DNA of 54,901 bases from Serpula lacrymans var. lacrymans S7.9 (Eukaryota; Basidiomycota; Agaricomycetes; Boletales; Serpulaceae): the NCBI RefSeq assembly GCF_000218685.1, contig NW_006763291.1, forward strand, positions 460,986 through 515,886. Direction: 5' to 3'. Shown piece after piece: positions 42,718-51,012 of this stretch. The notes beneath the pieces were generated by a model. That model was not told where the DNA came from, made no database searches, and was given only the letters and a program-made list of their open reading frames with translations. Positions within the stretch are counted from its first letter, which is position 1, and each line of letters opens with the position of its first letter. A program made the position numbers and the translations under genes.

Positions 42718-42761
42718 TATATATATAATACTGAATAAAATCAATCTCATCCTTCAATCCC
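42718..42761 (+). promoter_or_regulatory. Displaced core promoter of the gene at 15712
   Basis: A TATA stretch (gtatatatataata, 42718-42730) is followed by a CT-rich strand running to atccc at 42761. When the inverted segment is turned back and the Ty3 insertion removed, this sequence ends about 10 bp before the ATG at 15712 in the correct orientation, which puts the TATA box roughly 45 bp upstream of the ATG. It now points into the 3' end of Ty3 copy 2 instead. Confidence 0.5.
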
Positions 42762-43389
42762 TGTCAGGCAACAAATACGAAGCTATATAACAAAGCTCAA
42801 TGTCTGGTCAAGTCCTTCTTTGAAGGCGGTGAATCAGAGTATGAGAATGAAGAGTATCGGTAAGAGCGCAAATCCAAACTAATATTGAACTGGAGAACAA
42901 TACATCAAGTATGTACTTCTCTATATAGTGAACGACGATAGTCAGACCGAGAAAGGGAAGTACTGAGAAAGTGGTCTGACCAGCTAGCTAACCAATAAGA
43001 AAAAAGGAAGAAAGTGGTCCGATCTATTGTCTTTACTAATCGTACGAGAAAGCGTATTGGTAAGGGATGTACGATTGGCTGTATCAGTAAGCCCATGAGA
43101 AGGCGCTGACTCACAACCTTCTTCGCTTATCAATATTCCTCCGAAGTATTCCCAGACATAGCACTGGACCGTGACTATGTCATCTGGATATCTTCTCGAG
43201 GGTCGACAACGAGTCTACCTCGTTGTAGGTACGATAGAACGTGAGTGTGAAGAGAGAATAAGAAGAAAAATGATAAAAGTAATAAGACACCTGCTGTAAT
43301 CTCTAGTCCAAGGGCAAGAGGAGTGACGGGGATCGAGTCTGCTAACCACGACATGACGGGAATGCGATAAGAAAAATTGATTCCTCACA
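42762..43389 (-). repeat. 3' LTR of copy 2
   Basis: 628 bp, identical by eye to the 3' LTR of copy 1. The outer flank on the plus strand is atccc (42757-42761), equal to gggat on the element strand. Confidence 0.97.
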
Positions 43390-43402
43390 TTAGCTCCCCT
43401 TT

Positions 43403-46400
43403 TTATAAGACTCGTGTCCTCATGAGTCCGGATGCGGCACTTTGGAACTTGTTACTAATCCAATCAAAGAGCATTGGAGGTTTGGAAGTGGCGGTGTAGT
43501 TTTCGTAAGGACGGAAGTGGAGAGAAGCGGTAATAATCCGAGGGGCGGCTGGATTTGTTTTATGGAAGGCGGCGAGTAAATCAGCGACATGCGTAAGATT
43601 GGTGTCGGGTTCCCAAGTTCGTTCGGAGACTGGATAACCATGCCAGTGAATGAGGTAGTCGAGTTTACTACCTTTCAGTTTGGTCGGTCTGGAAGCGATT
43701 ATACTCTCTACTTCGTATTCGTCTATTCCTTCCACGATCTCGGGTGGTGGTCGCGAGGAAATTGGTTGATTGATGAATTCGGGAGCGTGGTATGGGGAGA
43801 GGATGGCTTCGTTGAATACGGGATGAATGGACTTCCAACTTTTAGGGACATCGAGTTGATAGGCGGAGGGTCCGACCTTTTGGGTGACTTTGAAAGGTCC
43901 GAAGCGTTTATCGTCTAATTTCTTCATTGGTCTATCCGTTGTGATGTTATGCCCTTCTAACCAGACTTTGTCGCCAGCTTGATACTCCCGGGAGGGGGAT
44001 TTCTTACGGTCGTAATACTTCTTCAGATTCTCGTTTGCTACAAGAAGGGAGGATTTCGTGATATCGTGGAGTTTTTTCATTTGCTCGCTAAATTCTGCTG
44101 CAGAAGCGGATCGAGGGGACAACGTGGTGGTGACATTCGTTCTTGGGTGTAACCTATAGTTCAAAAAGAAGGGTGTTTGATTCGTTGCGGTATGGAGGTG
44201 GTTGTTGTATGTAAACTCAGCAATGGAGAGCCAGTCTGCCCAGTCATCTTGTCGGTGATTTATAAAAACGCGGAGGTAGTGCTCTAGATCCTGGTTGATC
44301 CGTTCGGATTGTCCGTCTGTTTGAGGGTGATAGCCTGTAGAGAGGCCTGGTGTTATCCCCATTAGGTCGTAAAAGTCTTTTGTGAATCGAGACATGAATT
44401 GAGGACCTCGATCGGAGACGATCTTTTCAGGAACTCCGTGGAGTTGTATTACATTATCTCGGAGTTGACGTGCATAACTGGCTGAGTCGAGAGTGACGAA
44501 GGTGGGGATGAAATGGGCCATTTTACTAAATCGGTCAACAAAGACCTGAACGGCGGTGTAGCCCTTGGATTCCGGTAATGTGCCTATGAGATCGGTGGTG
44601 ATAATCTGCCAAGGCCGATCTGGTACCGGGTTCGGGTGTAGAGGGGCGTTAGGCTTTGTCCGATGTGCCTTGGTACGTTGACAACTCTCGCATCCTCGTA
44701 CATACCGTCTGATATCAGTACGAAGACTTGGCCACCAGAGCTCTCGGCTCACTCGTTCAAACATTGTTCTTTCTCCTGGGTGTCCAGCCAGGGCTTCGTC
44801 GTGATGATCTTTCAATATTTGCGCCCTTAGTTCGTGATTTCGGGGAACGTATACTCGGTCAGCTAATGGGATCGGGTAGGAACTCGTCGCGGACTCTCTC
44901 TTGATCCAGACGATCCTATCCTTCATCTTCCAGGTATCCGGCTTCTCTTTCAAATTCTTCTTTACTACGTCGTCTTGTTTCTGGAAACTTCGACGTATAT
45001 CTGGTAGGTATCCTTCATTGGTGTCAAGTACTTCGAAATGTACGTCTGGGAGAAGTATCTGATCCTCGTTATCGTTTGTGCCTTTAGGATGATCAATCCG
45101 TCTGCTTAACAGGTCGGCCTTCGTATTCTGATTTCCTTTGACGTGTTCCATCTTAAAATTATAATCTGCAAGCTGGGATGACCATCGAGCTTGGCGTCGA
45201 TTGTATTTCTGCGGTTGACCGAAGTAGAGGAGGTTTTGGTGATCTGTGAAGATGGTGAAGGGGTGTTTCGATCCTACAAGGTGATGTCGCCATTCATCTA
45301 ACGCCGTCATGACTGCGAGCATCTCTTTGTCGTAAATTTCATAGTTCCGTTCTGCAGGGGTAAGGGCTTTCGAGAGGAACGCTATGGGTCTGAATTTGTC
45401 GTTTTGTTTCTGGGATAGGACGGCTCCTACAGCGAAGTCAGAGGCATCGGTTTCTAGTTTGAATGGGTCGTCGTCGTTTGGTATAGCAAGGGTGGGGGCA
45501 GTAGTAAGCGTTTTCTTCAACGTTTCAAAGGACGTCTCTTGTTCGTCTTTCCAGGTCCAGTCAACTTTTCCGGTGAGCACAGTGAGTGGTTTCGCAATTC
45601 GTCCGTAGTCTTTAACAAATCGTCGATAGAAATTGGAGAACCCTAAGAATGATTGGAGTTCCCTTTTGTTCTTTGGTGCGGGCCAGTCAGCGACCGCTGC
45701 GACTTTTAACGGATCCATACGGATAGTGTCTTTGGAGATGATCATGCCTAAGTACTCGACTTCCTGTTTCTCGAATTCGCACTTCTTTGGTTTAAGATAC
45801 AACTGATTTTGTTGCAGGATACGGAGGACTTTGGTGACTATTTGACGATGTTCTTCGAGTGTTTCCGTGAAGATCATAATATCGTCTAAATATACAATAA
45901 CTTTTCCTTCCGTGATCAGTTCTCTTAGGAGGTGGTCCATCATGGTCTGGAAGGTTGCTGGCGAGTTGGTAAGTCCGAAAAACATGACGAGGGGTTCGAA
46001 CAGGCCGCGATTGGTCCTGAAAGCGGCCTTGTGTTCGTCTCCTTCTTGGATTCGGACGTTGTTGTATCCCCATTGTACGTCTAGTTTCGTGAAGTAATTG
46101 GCACCTTTGAGTTTATCGATAAGTTCGGATATGAGGGGGAGGGTGTAGCGATTCTTTATGGTAAGCTCATTCAGCCTGCGATAGTCTTGGACAGGGCGTA
46201 GTGAGCCATCTTTCTTTTTGATAAAGAAGAATGGTGATGCGTAAGGTGATTTGGATACTCGAATCCGTCCACTTGTTAGATTTTCGTTAAGGAATTCGTC
46301 TAGATGGTGTTGTTCGTCTCGGCTAAGAGGGTACGTTTTGCAGTCAAGACCATTAGCCTCGGGTATTAGCTCAATTGCATGGTCCCAAGGACGTTTCGGG

Positions 46401-47419
46401 GGAAGTTTGTCGAATGATTCTTTGGTGAAGACGGGTTCAAATTCATGGTAGATTGGAGGAACAACATCTCGGAAGGTGAGCTTTGACTTTGCCTTTTCGG
46501 AGGATTCAGCGATTTGTTGACTTTTAGTGGCAAAGGCGTTCAATTCTAGCTGTGTTATTTCCATAATTCGTGTTTCAAGATCTACGGCTAGAACTTTATC
46601 CCCTTCTTCAGGATGATACTCCGGATCATCAGCAGGGAAGGTAATCTTGTTGGTCCGCCAATCAATTGTTGGATTCGTCAGTATCAACCAGTCGTATCCA
46701 AGCAGTATGCGTGGTGAAAGTAGGGATGCTACGATGACATCTATCAAATGTTCTTTCCCTTTCACATTGATGTGAAGAGTGATATAGTGTGTCACTTTCT
46801 GGGATCGACCATCGGCTCCTGCAGCGTCAAGAGGGACGGGCAGATGCGTAGTATTGAGGGTGTACTTGTCAACCAGGCTTCGATCAATAACTGAGTTGGT
46901 GCAACCAGAGTCGATAAGGGTTGGGACGGTGAATGTCTGTCTGTCGTCTATGGTAGTGACTTGAGAAATGACGTGGAGGCTTCGTTTTGACGTAGGGTTG
47001 TGCGGCGAGGTGTAAGCATGGATGCGTTCTATAATGTTCTCTTCGTCGTGGTTCTTTAGCATCTGTATCGCCTGCAGGGTGATATGCTCGTAGTGATCTT
47101 TATGGGCCCAGTTTCGTAACAGAGCTCTTGCTCTTTCTGGTTTCTGGTCTTTGATTCGTCTGGCCAACCATTCCGGTGAATGTGGCTTTGCGTAGGTTTC
47201 GGTTACAGCACGTAGATGTTGATCAACTCGTTTTATTGCAGTCGTTGGTAATATACGAGGGTTAATTACAACATTTCGGGTCAGAGAGTCCGTGCTTACT
47301 CCTGACCTTTCTGAAAATCCTTCGGGGGTGCTTCGATTTCTTTTAATGACGATGTAGTGGGAGTGTCTTTGGTTTCCTCCGTTTCCATATATCGTATTGC
47401 CATCTTTCCATGTGGGCAA
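43403..47419 (-). CDS. pol: Pol polyprotein, intact, 1338 residues
   Basis: This is a single frame carrying every enzyme needed for retrotransposition: protease (LIDSGCTNS, residue 170), reverse transcriptase with YLDD at 510-513, RNase H from about 655 (LETDASDF), integrase HHCC finger (872-913), catalytic D943, D1003 and E1039 (TTDLIG, VSDRGPQF, QSERIN), the integrase tail, and a C-terminal chromodomain (about 1234-1290). It starts inside gag in the -1 frame (124-nt overlap), so expression needs a -1 frameshift. The first codons before about residue 25 may not be used. The stop codon overlaps the polypurine tract (43392-43404). Confidence 0.95.
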   Translation of the reverse strand: MPTWKDGNTIYGNGGNQRHSHYIVIKRNRSTPEGFSERSGVSTDSLTRNVVINPRILPTTAIKRVDQHLRAVTETYAKPHSPEWLARRIKDQKPERARALLRNWAHKDHYEHITLQAIQMLKNHDEENIIERIHAYTSPHNPTSKRSLHVISQVTTIDDRQTFTVPTLIDSGCTNSVIDRSLVDKYTLNTTHLPVPLDAAGADGRSQKVTHYITLHINVKGKEHLIDVIVASLLSPRILLGYDWLILTNPTIDWRTNKITFPADDPEYHPEEGDKVLAVDLETRIMEITQLELNAFATKSQQIAESSEKAKSKLTFRDVVPPIYHEFEPVFTKESFDKLPPKRPWDHAIELIPEANGLDCKTYPLSRDEQHHLDEFLNENLTSGRIRVSKSPYASPFFFIKKKDGSLRPVQDYRRLNELTIKNRYTLPLISELIDKLKGANYFTKLDVQWGYNNVRIQEGDEHKAAFRTNRGLFEPLVMFFGLTNSPATFQTMMDHLLRELITEGKVIVYLDDIMIFTETLEEHRQIVTKVLRILQQNQLYLKPKKCEFEKQEVEYLGMIISKDTIRMDPLKVAAVADWPAPKNKRELQSFLGFSNFYRRFVKDYGRIAKPLTVLTGKVDWTWKDEQETSFETLKKTLTTAPTLAIPNDDDPFKLETDASDFAVGAVLSQKQNDKFRPIAFLSKALTPAERNYEIYDKEMLAVMTALDEWRHHLVGSKHPFTIFTDHQNLLYFGQPQKYNRRQARWSSQLADYNFKMEHVKGNQNTKADLLSRRIDHPKGTNDNEDQILLPDVHFEVLDTNEGYLPDIRRSFQKQDDVVKKNLKEKPDTWKMKDRIVWIKRESATSSYPIPLADRVYVPRNHELRAQILKDHHDEALAGHPGERTMFERVSRELWWPSLRTDIRRYVRGCESCQRTKAHRTKPNAPLHPNPVPDRPWQIITTDLIGTLPESKGYTAVQVFVDRFSKMAHFIPTFVTLDSASYARQLRDNVIQLHGVPEKIVSDRGPQFMSRFTKDFYDLMGITPGLSTGYHPQTDGQSERINQDLEHYLRVFINHRQDDWADWLSIAEFTYNNHLHTATNQTPFFLNYRLHPRTNVTTTLSPRSASAAEFSEQMKKLHDITKSSLLVANENLKKYYDRKKSPSREYQAGDKVWLEGHNITTDRPMKKLDDKRFGPFKVTQKVGPSAYQLDVPKSWKSIHPVFNEAILSPYHAPEFINQPISSRPPPEIVEGIDEYEVESIIASRPTKLKGSKLDYLIHWHGYPVSERTWEPDTNLTHVADLLAAFHKTNPAAPRIITASLHFRPYENYTATSKPPMLFDWISNKFQSAASGLMRTRVL

Positions 47420-48387
47420 TTTCTAGCAATGTGGCCTCGTTCGCCACAGTTGTAACAAGTAACATTCGGGTTGGGCCGATGTTGTCTCTGCGTGTTGGAA
47501 CTCCCAATCTCCATAGGTACACCTGATCCTCCAAACGTTCCTGCTGTGTTTGGATGGACTGCATTCTGGGGCGGTGGTCTATGAGATGGAGTATAATACG
47601 GTCGCTGTTGGATATATTGTGGTCTTCGCGTCTCTGTTCGCGGTACTGTCTGTCGATACTGTGGCGGAGGGTAGTCTCGGTTCTGCTGATAGCGCGGTTG
47701 ATATCGTTGGTACTGAGTTGGCAGCCTCTGTTGAGGTGGTTTATCTCTCCTCCTTTCCAGATTAAGCTCTTCATTTCGCTGTTCCCATTTCCTTGCCGCT
47801 GCCTTCCACTCTAAGTACGTGGTGGGTAGGTTTTCCTGTTGCGAGATACGATCACGAAGGAATTGAGAGAGGTTGCGGCGAAGGATACTGTGAATGAACG
47901 GATAACTTTCATCTGCGTCTGGTGGTAATCCCGCTTCCATGAGTTTGGATTCGAGTCCTCCAAAATATGCGTCTACCGTCATCTCTCGCTGTTCGTAATC
48001 GTGAAGGGCAATCTCTGCTTTCAACTTGAGATGGGGGTCCAAGAATTCGTTATCTAATTCCTTGATGAATTCTGAGATAGTTCCCCAATTTCGCGGTGCA
48101 AATAGGTCTCCTAGCACTGCGGTTTTGTTGTTGAAATTCGCCTTCCATGTATGACAGGCGTCATTGGCTTTATCGGACGAGATCCGGGATAGTGCAAAGA
48201 GAATTTTGGAGGAGTTGGTTTGGAAACTTCTGGGATAGGCGAAAAAGTAGTTTGCTAAAGCGTTCTTCCAGTCAACGTATGTTTCCTTTTTACCGATGAA
48301 TTCGAATGGAGGAGTGGCAAGGACAGCTTTACTTCCTTGATTTGTTTCGTCGGCCATTGCTGCTGCTAGATCAGGTTCAAGGTCCAA
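47296..48387 (-). CDS. gag: Gag polyprotein of copy 2
   Basis: It matches gag of copy 1: Pro-rich leader, capsid-like region, basic Gln/Arg/Tyr-rich stretch and one CCHC knuckle (CYNCGERGHIARNC). The frame is open from about 48588; the first ATG (MADETNQG) is at about 48357. Confidence 0.9.
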   Translation of the reverse strand: MDLEPDLAAAMADETNQGSKAVLATPPFEFIGKKETYVDWKNALANYFFAYPRSFQTNSSKILFALSRISSDKANDACHTWKANFNNKTAVLGDLFAPRNWGTISEFIKELDNEFLDPHLKLKAEIALHDYEQREMTVDAYFGGLESKLMEAGLPPDADESYPFIHSILRRNLSQFLRDRISQQENLPTTYLEWKAAARKWEQRNEELNLERRRDKPPQQRLPTQYQRYQPRYQQNRDYPPPQYRQTVPRTETRRPQYIQQRPYYTPSHRPPPQNAVHPNTAGTFGGSGVPMEIGSSNTQRQHRPNPNVTCYNCGERGHIARNCPHGKMAIRYMETEETKDTPTTSSLKEIEAPPKDFQKGQE

Positions 48388-48644
48388 AGATTCCTGATCG
48401 AACCAATCGTCGGGTTGGTTTTCGGGTTCTGGAGTTGGAGGTGGGGGAGGAAAGTTTTCTGGTCCTGCTGATTGATACAGATCGTCTGGTTCTAGAGCTT
48501 CAGCAGCAGCTCCTAGAGATTGTGGGGGAGGTGTGTCGGGAGTGACCAGAGGACGGGGTTCTCGATAGGGCTCCAGATTTTCAACGGCTTAGATCACGGG
48601 TTTTTTAGATAACAAGTCTTTCTAGATAACTAGTCCTTTTTTGT

Positions 48645-49682
48645 TTACTCAAAGTCTGGGTCAAACGTAAAATTACTAGGGAAGTCTCCTCCTTCTGCTT
48701 CTCGGGGTCTCCAGTATTCTACGCTTTGAGTAGACTCTTCACTTTCCGACTCGGTTTCGCTGCTAGATTCTCCTCCAAGTATATCTGTTAATGAACTTCC
48801 TGTTTCTCGTTCTATCCTTTCTGCGCAAGGTGCAAAAAGTTGTTCAACCGACGGGATGAGCGGTGCTTCTCCTCTCCGACCTTGGTAGGTGTAAGAGTAC
48901 TGCGAATAGATACGAGTTCGTGAGCTATGGTTGATAACGGCCCAGAAATCGCTTTGGAGTACTGTAACAATGAAACGTTCGGGGTGATCAGATTGTTGGT
49001 TAACAACAAATGGAGTGAGGATTTCTAGGATCCAGTAATATTCGTCGACGTATTCTGAAACGTGTCGAATGTTGTCGATTTCGGTCGTGTAGTCTTCTCC
49101 GTCACGGGATTTCCTCTGAGCAGTCGCGATGAGCTGATCAAATCGTGCTAACGCAGCAACAACTCGTCGAATATGATCTTTAGTAGAGGGCGTGACGATT
49201 ATAATAGAAGTGCTGTGTTGAAGACCAAACCGCGGCCCGAATGCGTCAAGATCTTGGACTTCAGGGAGGTAGAGAGTTCGGCGAAGTCGTGTCAGATTTT
49301 GGACAATAGAAAGGTGGTCCAGATGATTGCCGATGCAGAAGTACTGGATGGGTTGGTAACTGACAGGAGAGGCGGAGTAGGTGTTGTAGTAGTCAGATGT
49401 AAAAAATGAGGACGGGATATCGTAGGTAGGTTCCTCGTTAGGCCTCTTCCTTAACACAATGCCGCAAAGCAAGGTGTGTTCGAAGTCGTAAGGGAGGAGG
49501 CGGTTGGGTATGTCTGGAAAAATGAGAGGGCGGATTTGATAAAGATCGAGGAGATCTGGGATGTGGCTCTGCGGAATAAGTTGCAGGTTTCGTTCTTGTA
49601 CGTTGGCTATTCCTTTCAAAAGCTTAACCCTCTGAGTGTTCTCGTAACTCGGGCGTACTAGGCTCTCGAAGTAGTCTATCAA
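48645..49682 (-). CDS. Extra ORF upstream of gag, part b, copy 2
   Basis: Same as 17055-18092 of copy 1: 345 codons from a TTG with an open extension upstream, a folded-looking protein without a recognisable domain and an acidic Ser/Glu-rich tail. It is followed by the same three-frame stop region before gag. Confidence 0.55.
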   Translation of the reverse strand: MIDYFESLVRPSYENTQRVKLLKGIANVQERNLQLIPQSHIPDLLDLYQIRPLIFPDIPNRLLPYDFEHTLLCGIVLRKRPNEEPTYDIPSSFFTSDYYNTYSASPVSYQPIQYFCIGNHLDHLSIVQNLTRLRRTLYLPEVQDLDAFGPRFGLQHSTSIIIVTPSTKDHIRRVVAALARFDQLIATAQRKSRDGEDYTTEIDNIRHVSEYVDEYYWILEILTPFVVNQQSDHPERFIVTVLQSDFWAVINHSSRTRIYSQYSYTYQGRRGEAPLIPSVEQLFAPCAERIERETGSSLTDILGGESSSETESESEESTQSVEYWRPREAEGGDFPSNFTFDPDFE

Positions 49683-50127
49683 CGGAATTTGTTCGTGCCG
49701 CAGGGATATGAAGATTAAAAGTTCTCTCTGTGCTCTGTCGGAGATGTTGGAGTATCTCCTCGAGACTGCGAGAATTTCTCCTACAGATGGCGGAATGGTA
49801 AAAGATGGATTGGGTGAGAGCGAGTGCGTCGTTTATGTCGAGGATGATATCCTCGATCGGATCAATTGGTGAAGACGAAGCAGAGGAGTCTTGATACAAC
49901 TCAGTGATCTGTTCGACCGTTCCTTCCACGTCTGGAGTACGGGCTTTGGTAGGGACGGGGAGGACCGGGAGCGGTTTGTTGAGAGCTGCGAGGAAATCTT
50001 TTTGGTGTCTGCGGTCCGCTTCTGATACCCACTCTTCTGAGAGCTGTTGGGAGGTAGACACGATGGAGGTATACGACGTCGCTGACGAGTCCGGTTTGTA
50101 GGTATCTGATGATGGCAAAGAACGCAA
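49624..50127 (-). CDS. Extra ORF upstream of gag, part a, copy 2
   Basis: Same as 16610-17113 of copy 1: 167 codons, Ser/Thr/Pro-rich, overlapping part b, which is in the +1 frame. Both copies are young, so their identity says nothing about selection. Confidence 0.5.
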   Translation of the reverse strand: MRSLPSSDTYKPDSSATSYTSIVSTSQQLSEEWVSEADRRHQKDFLAALNKPLPVLPVPTKARTPDVEGTVEQITELYQDSSASSSPIDPIEDIILDINDALALTQSIFYHSAICRRNSRSLEEILQHLRQSTERTFNLHIPAARTNSVDRLLREPSTPELREHSEG

Positions 50128-50372
50128 AGAATTGGACGAGAGCGGTGATGGTAGAGAAAGCGTCCAGTTTGAGAAGACTGAACGACAATAGGTGTAATGG
50201 GGTGGATAGTGAGAGGTCGATGACGATAGTGAGGAGAGGGATAGGGATGGTAGAGAGGTGGAGAAGGTGATGATGAAGGTTTAGACCGGTGCAATGGCAA
50301 CGACAGTCTGTTTTAGGGTGTAAGGAAACGGTTTCCCAAAAAGGGGCTCTGGAAAAGGATTCGAGGTAGGTG

Positions 50373-50383
50373 AGTTCAATATT
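50373..50383 (-). other. Self-priming primer binding site of copy 2
   Basis: Plus-strand agttcaatatt, that is AATATTGAACT on the element strand, 1 nt inside the 5' LTR. It is exactly complementary to the AGTTCAATATT downstream of the LTR TATA box, as in copy 1. Confidence 0.7.
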
Positions 50384-50384
50384 T

Positions 50385-51012
50385 TGTCAGGCAACAAATA
50401 CGAAGCTATATAACAAAGCTCAATGTCTGGTCAAGTCCTTCTTTGAAGGCGGTGAATCAGAGTATGAGAATGAAGAGTATCGGTAAGAGCGCAAATCCAA
50501 ACTAATATTGAACTGGAGAACAATACATCAAGTATGTACTTCTCTATATAGTGAACGACGATAGTCAGACCGAGAAAGGGAAGTACTGAGAAAGTGGTCT
50601 GACCAGCTAGCTAACCAATAAGAAAAAAGGAAGAAAGTGGTCCGATCTATTGTCTTTACTAATCGTACGAGAAAGCGTATTGGTAAGGGATGTACGATTG
50701 GCTGTATCAGTAAGCCCATGAGAAGGCGCTGACTCACAACCTTCTTCGCTTATCAATATTCCTCCGAAGTATTCCCAGACATAGCACTGGACCGTGACTA
50801 TGTCATCTGGATATCTTCTCGAGGGTCGACAACGAGTCTACCTCGTTGTAGGTACGATAGAACGTGAGTGTGAAGAGAGAATAAGAAGAAAAATGATAAA
50901 AGTAATAAGACACCTGCTGTAATCTCTAGTCCAAGGGCAAGAGGAGTGACGGGGATCGAGTCTGCTAACCACGACATGACGGGAATGCGATAAGAAAAAT
51001 TGATTCCTCACA
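50385..51012 (-). repeat. 5' LTR of copy 2
   Basis: 628 bp, with A at base 12 on the element strand like both 3' LTRs. The outer flank on the plus strand is ccgac (51013-51017). Confidence 0.97.

Larger units (their letters stand above)
23975..42761. other. 18.8-kb segment inverted between the two Ty3 copies
   Basis: The segment is bounded by gtcgg at its left end and atccc at its right end. Reversing it would place gggat next to copy 1 (left flank gggat) and ccgac next to copy 2 (right flank ccgac), giving each element a perfect 5-bp duplication. The reversed left end also rejoins the CACTA-like gene in frame. The segment is therefore read here in inverted orientation relative to the state in which the two elements inserted. 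Confidence 0.88.
42762..51012 (-). mobile_element. Full-length chromodomain Ty3/gypsy retrotransposon, copy 2 (intact)
   Basis: The element is 8251 bp on the minus strand, one base longer than copy 1. LTRs are at 50385-51012 (5') and 42762-43389 (3'). All internal parts of copy 1 are present and pol is uninterrupted, so this copy could be autonomous. Differences from copy 1 seen by eye are few: the A restored near pol codon 1095, one Ile/Val change and one silent base in gag. In its own orientation the flanks are gtcgg (5') and gggat (3'), the reverse of those of copy 1. Confidence 0.97.
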
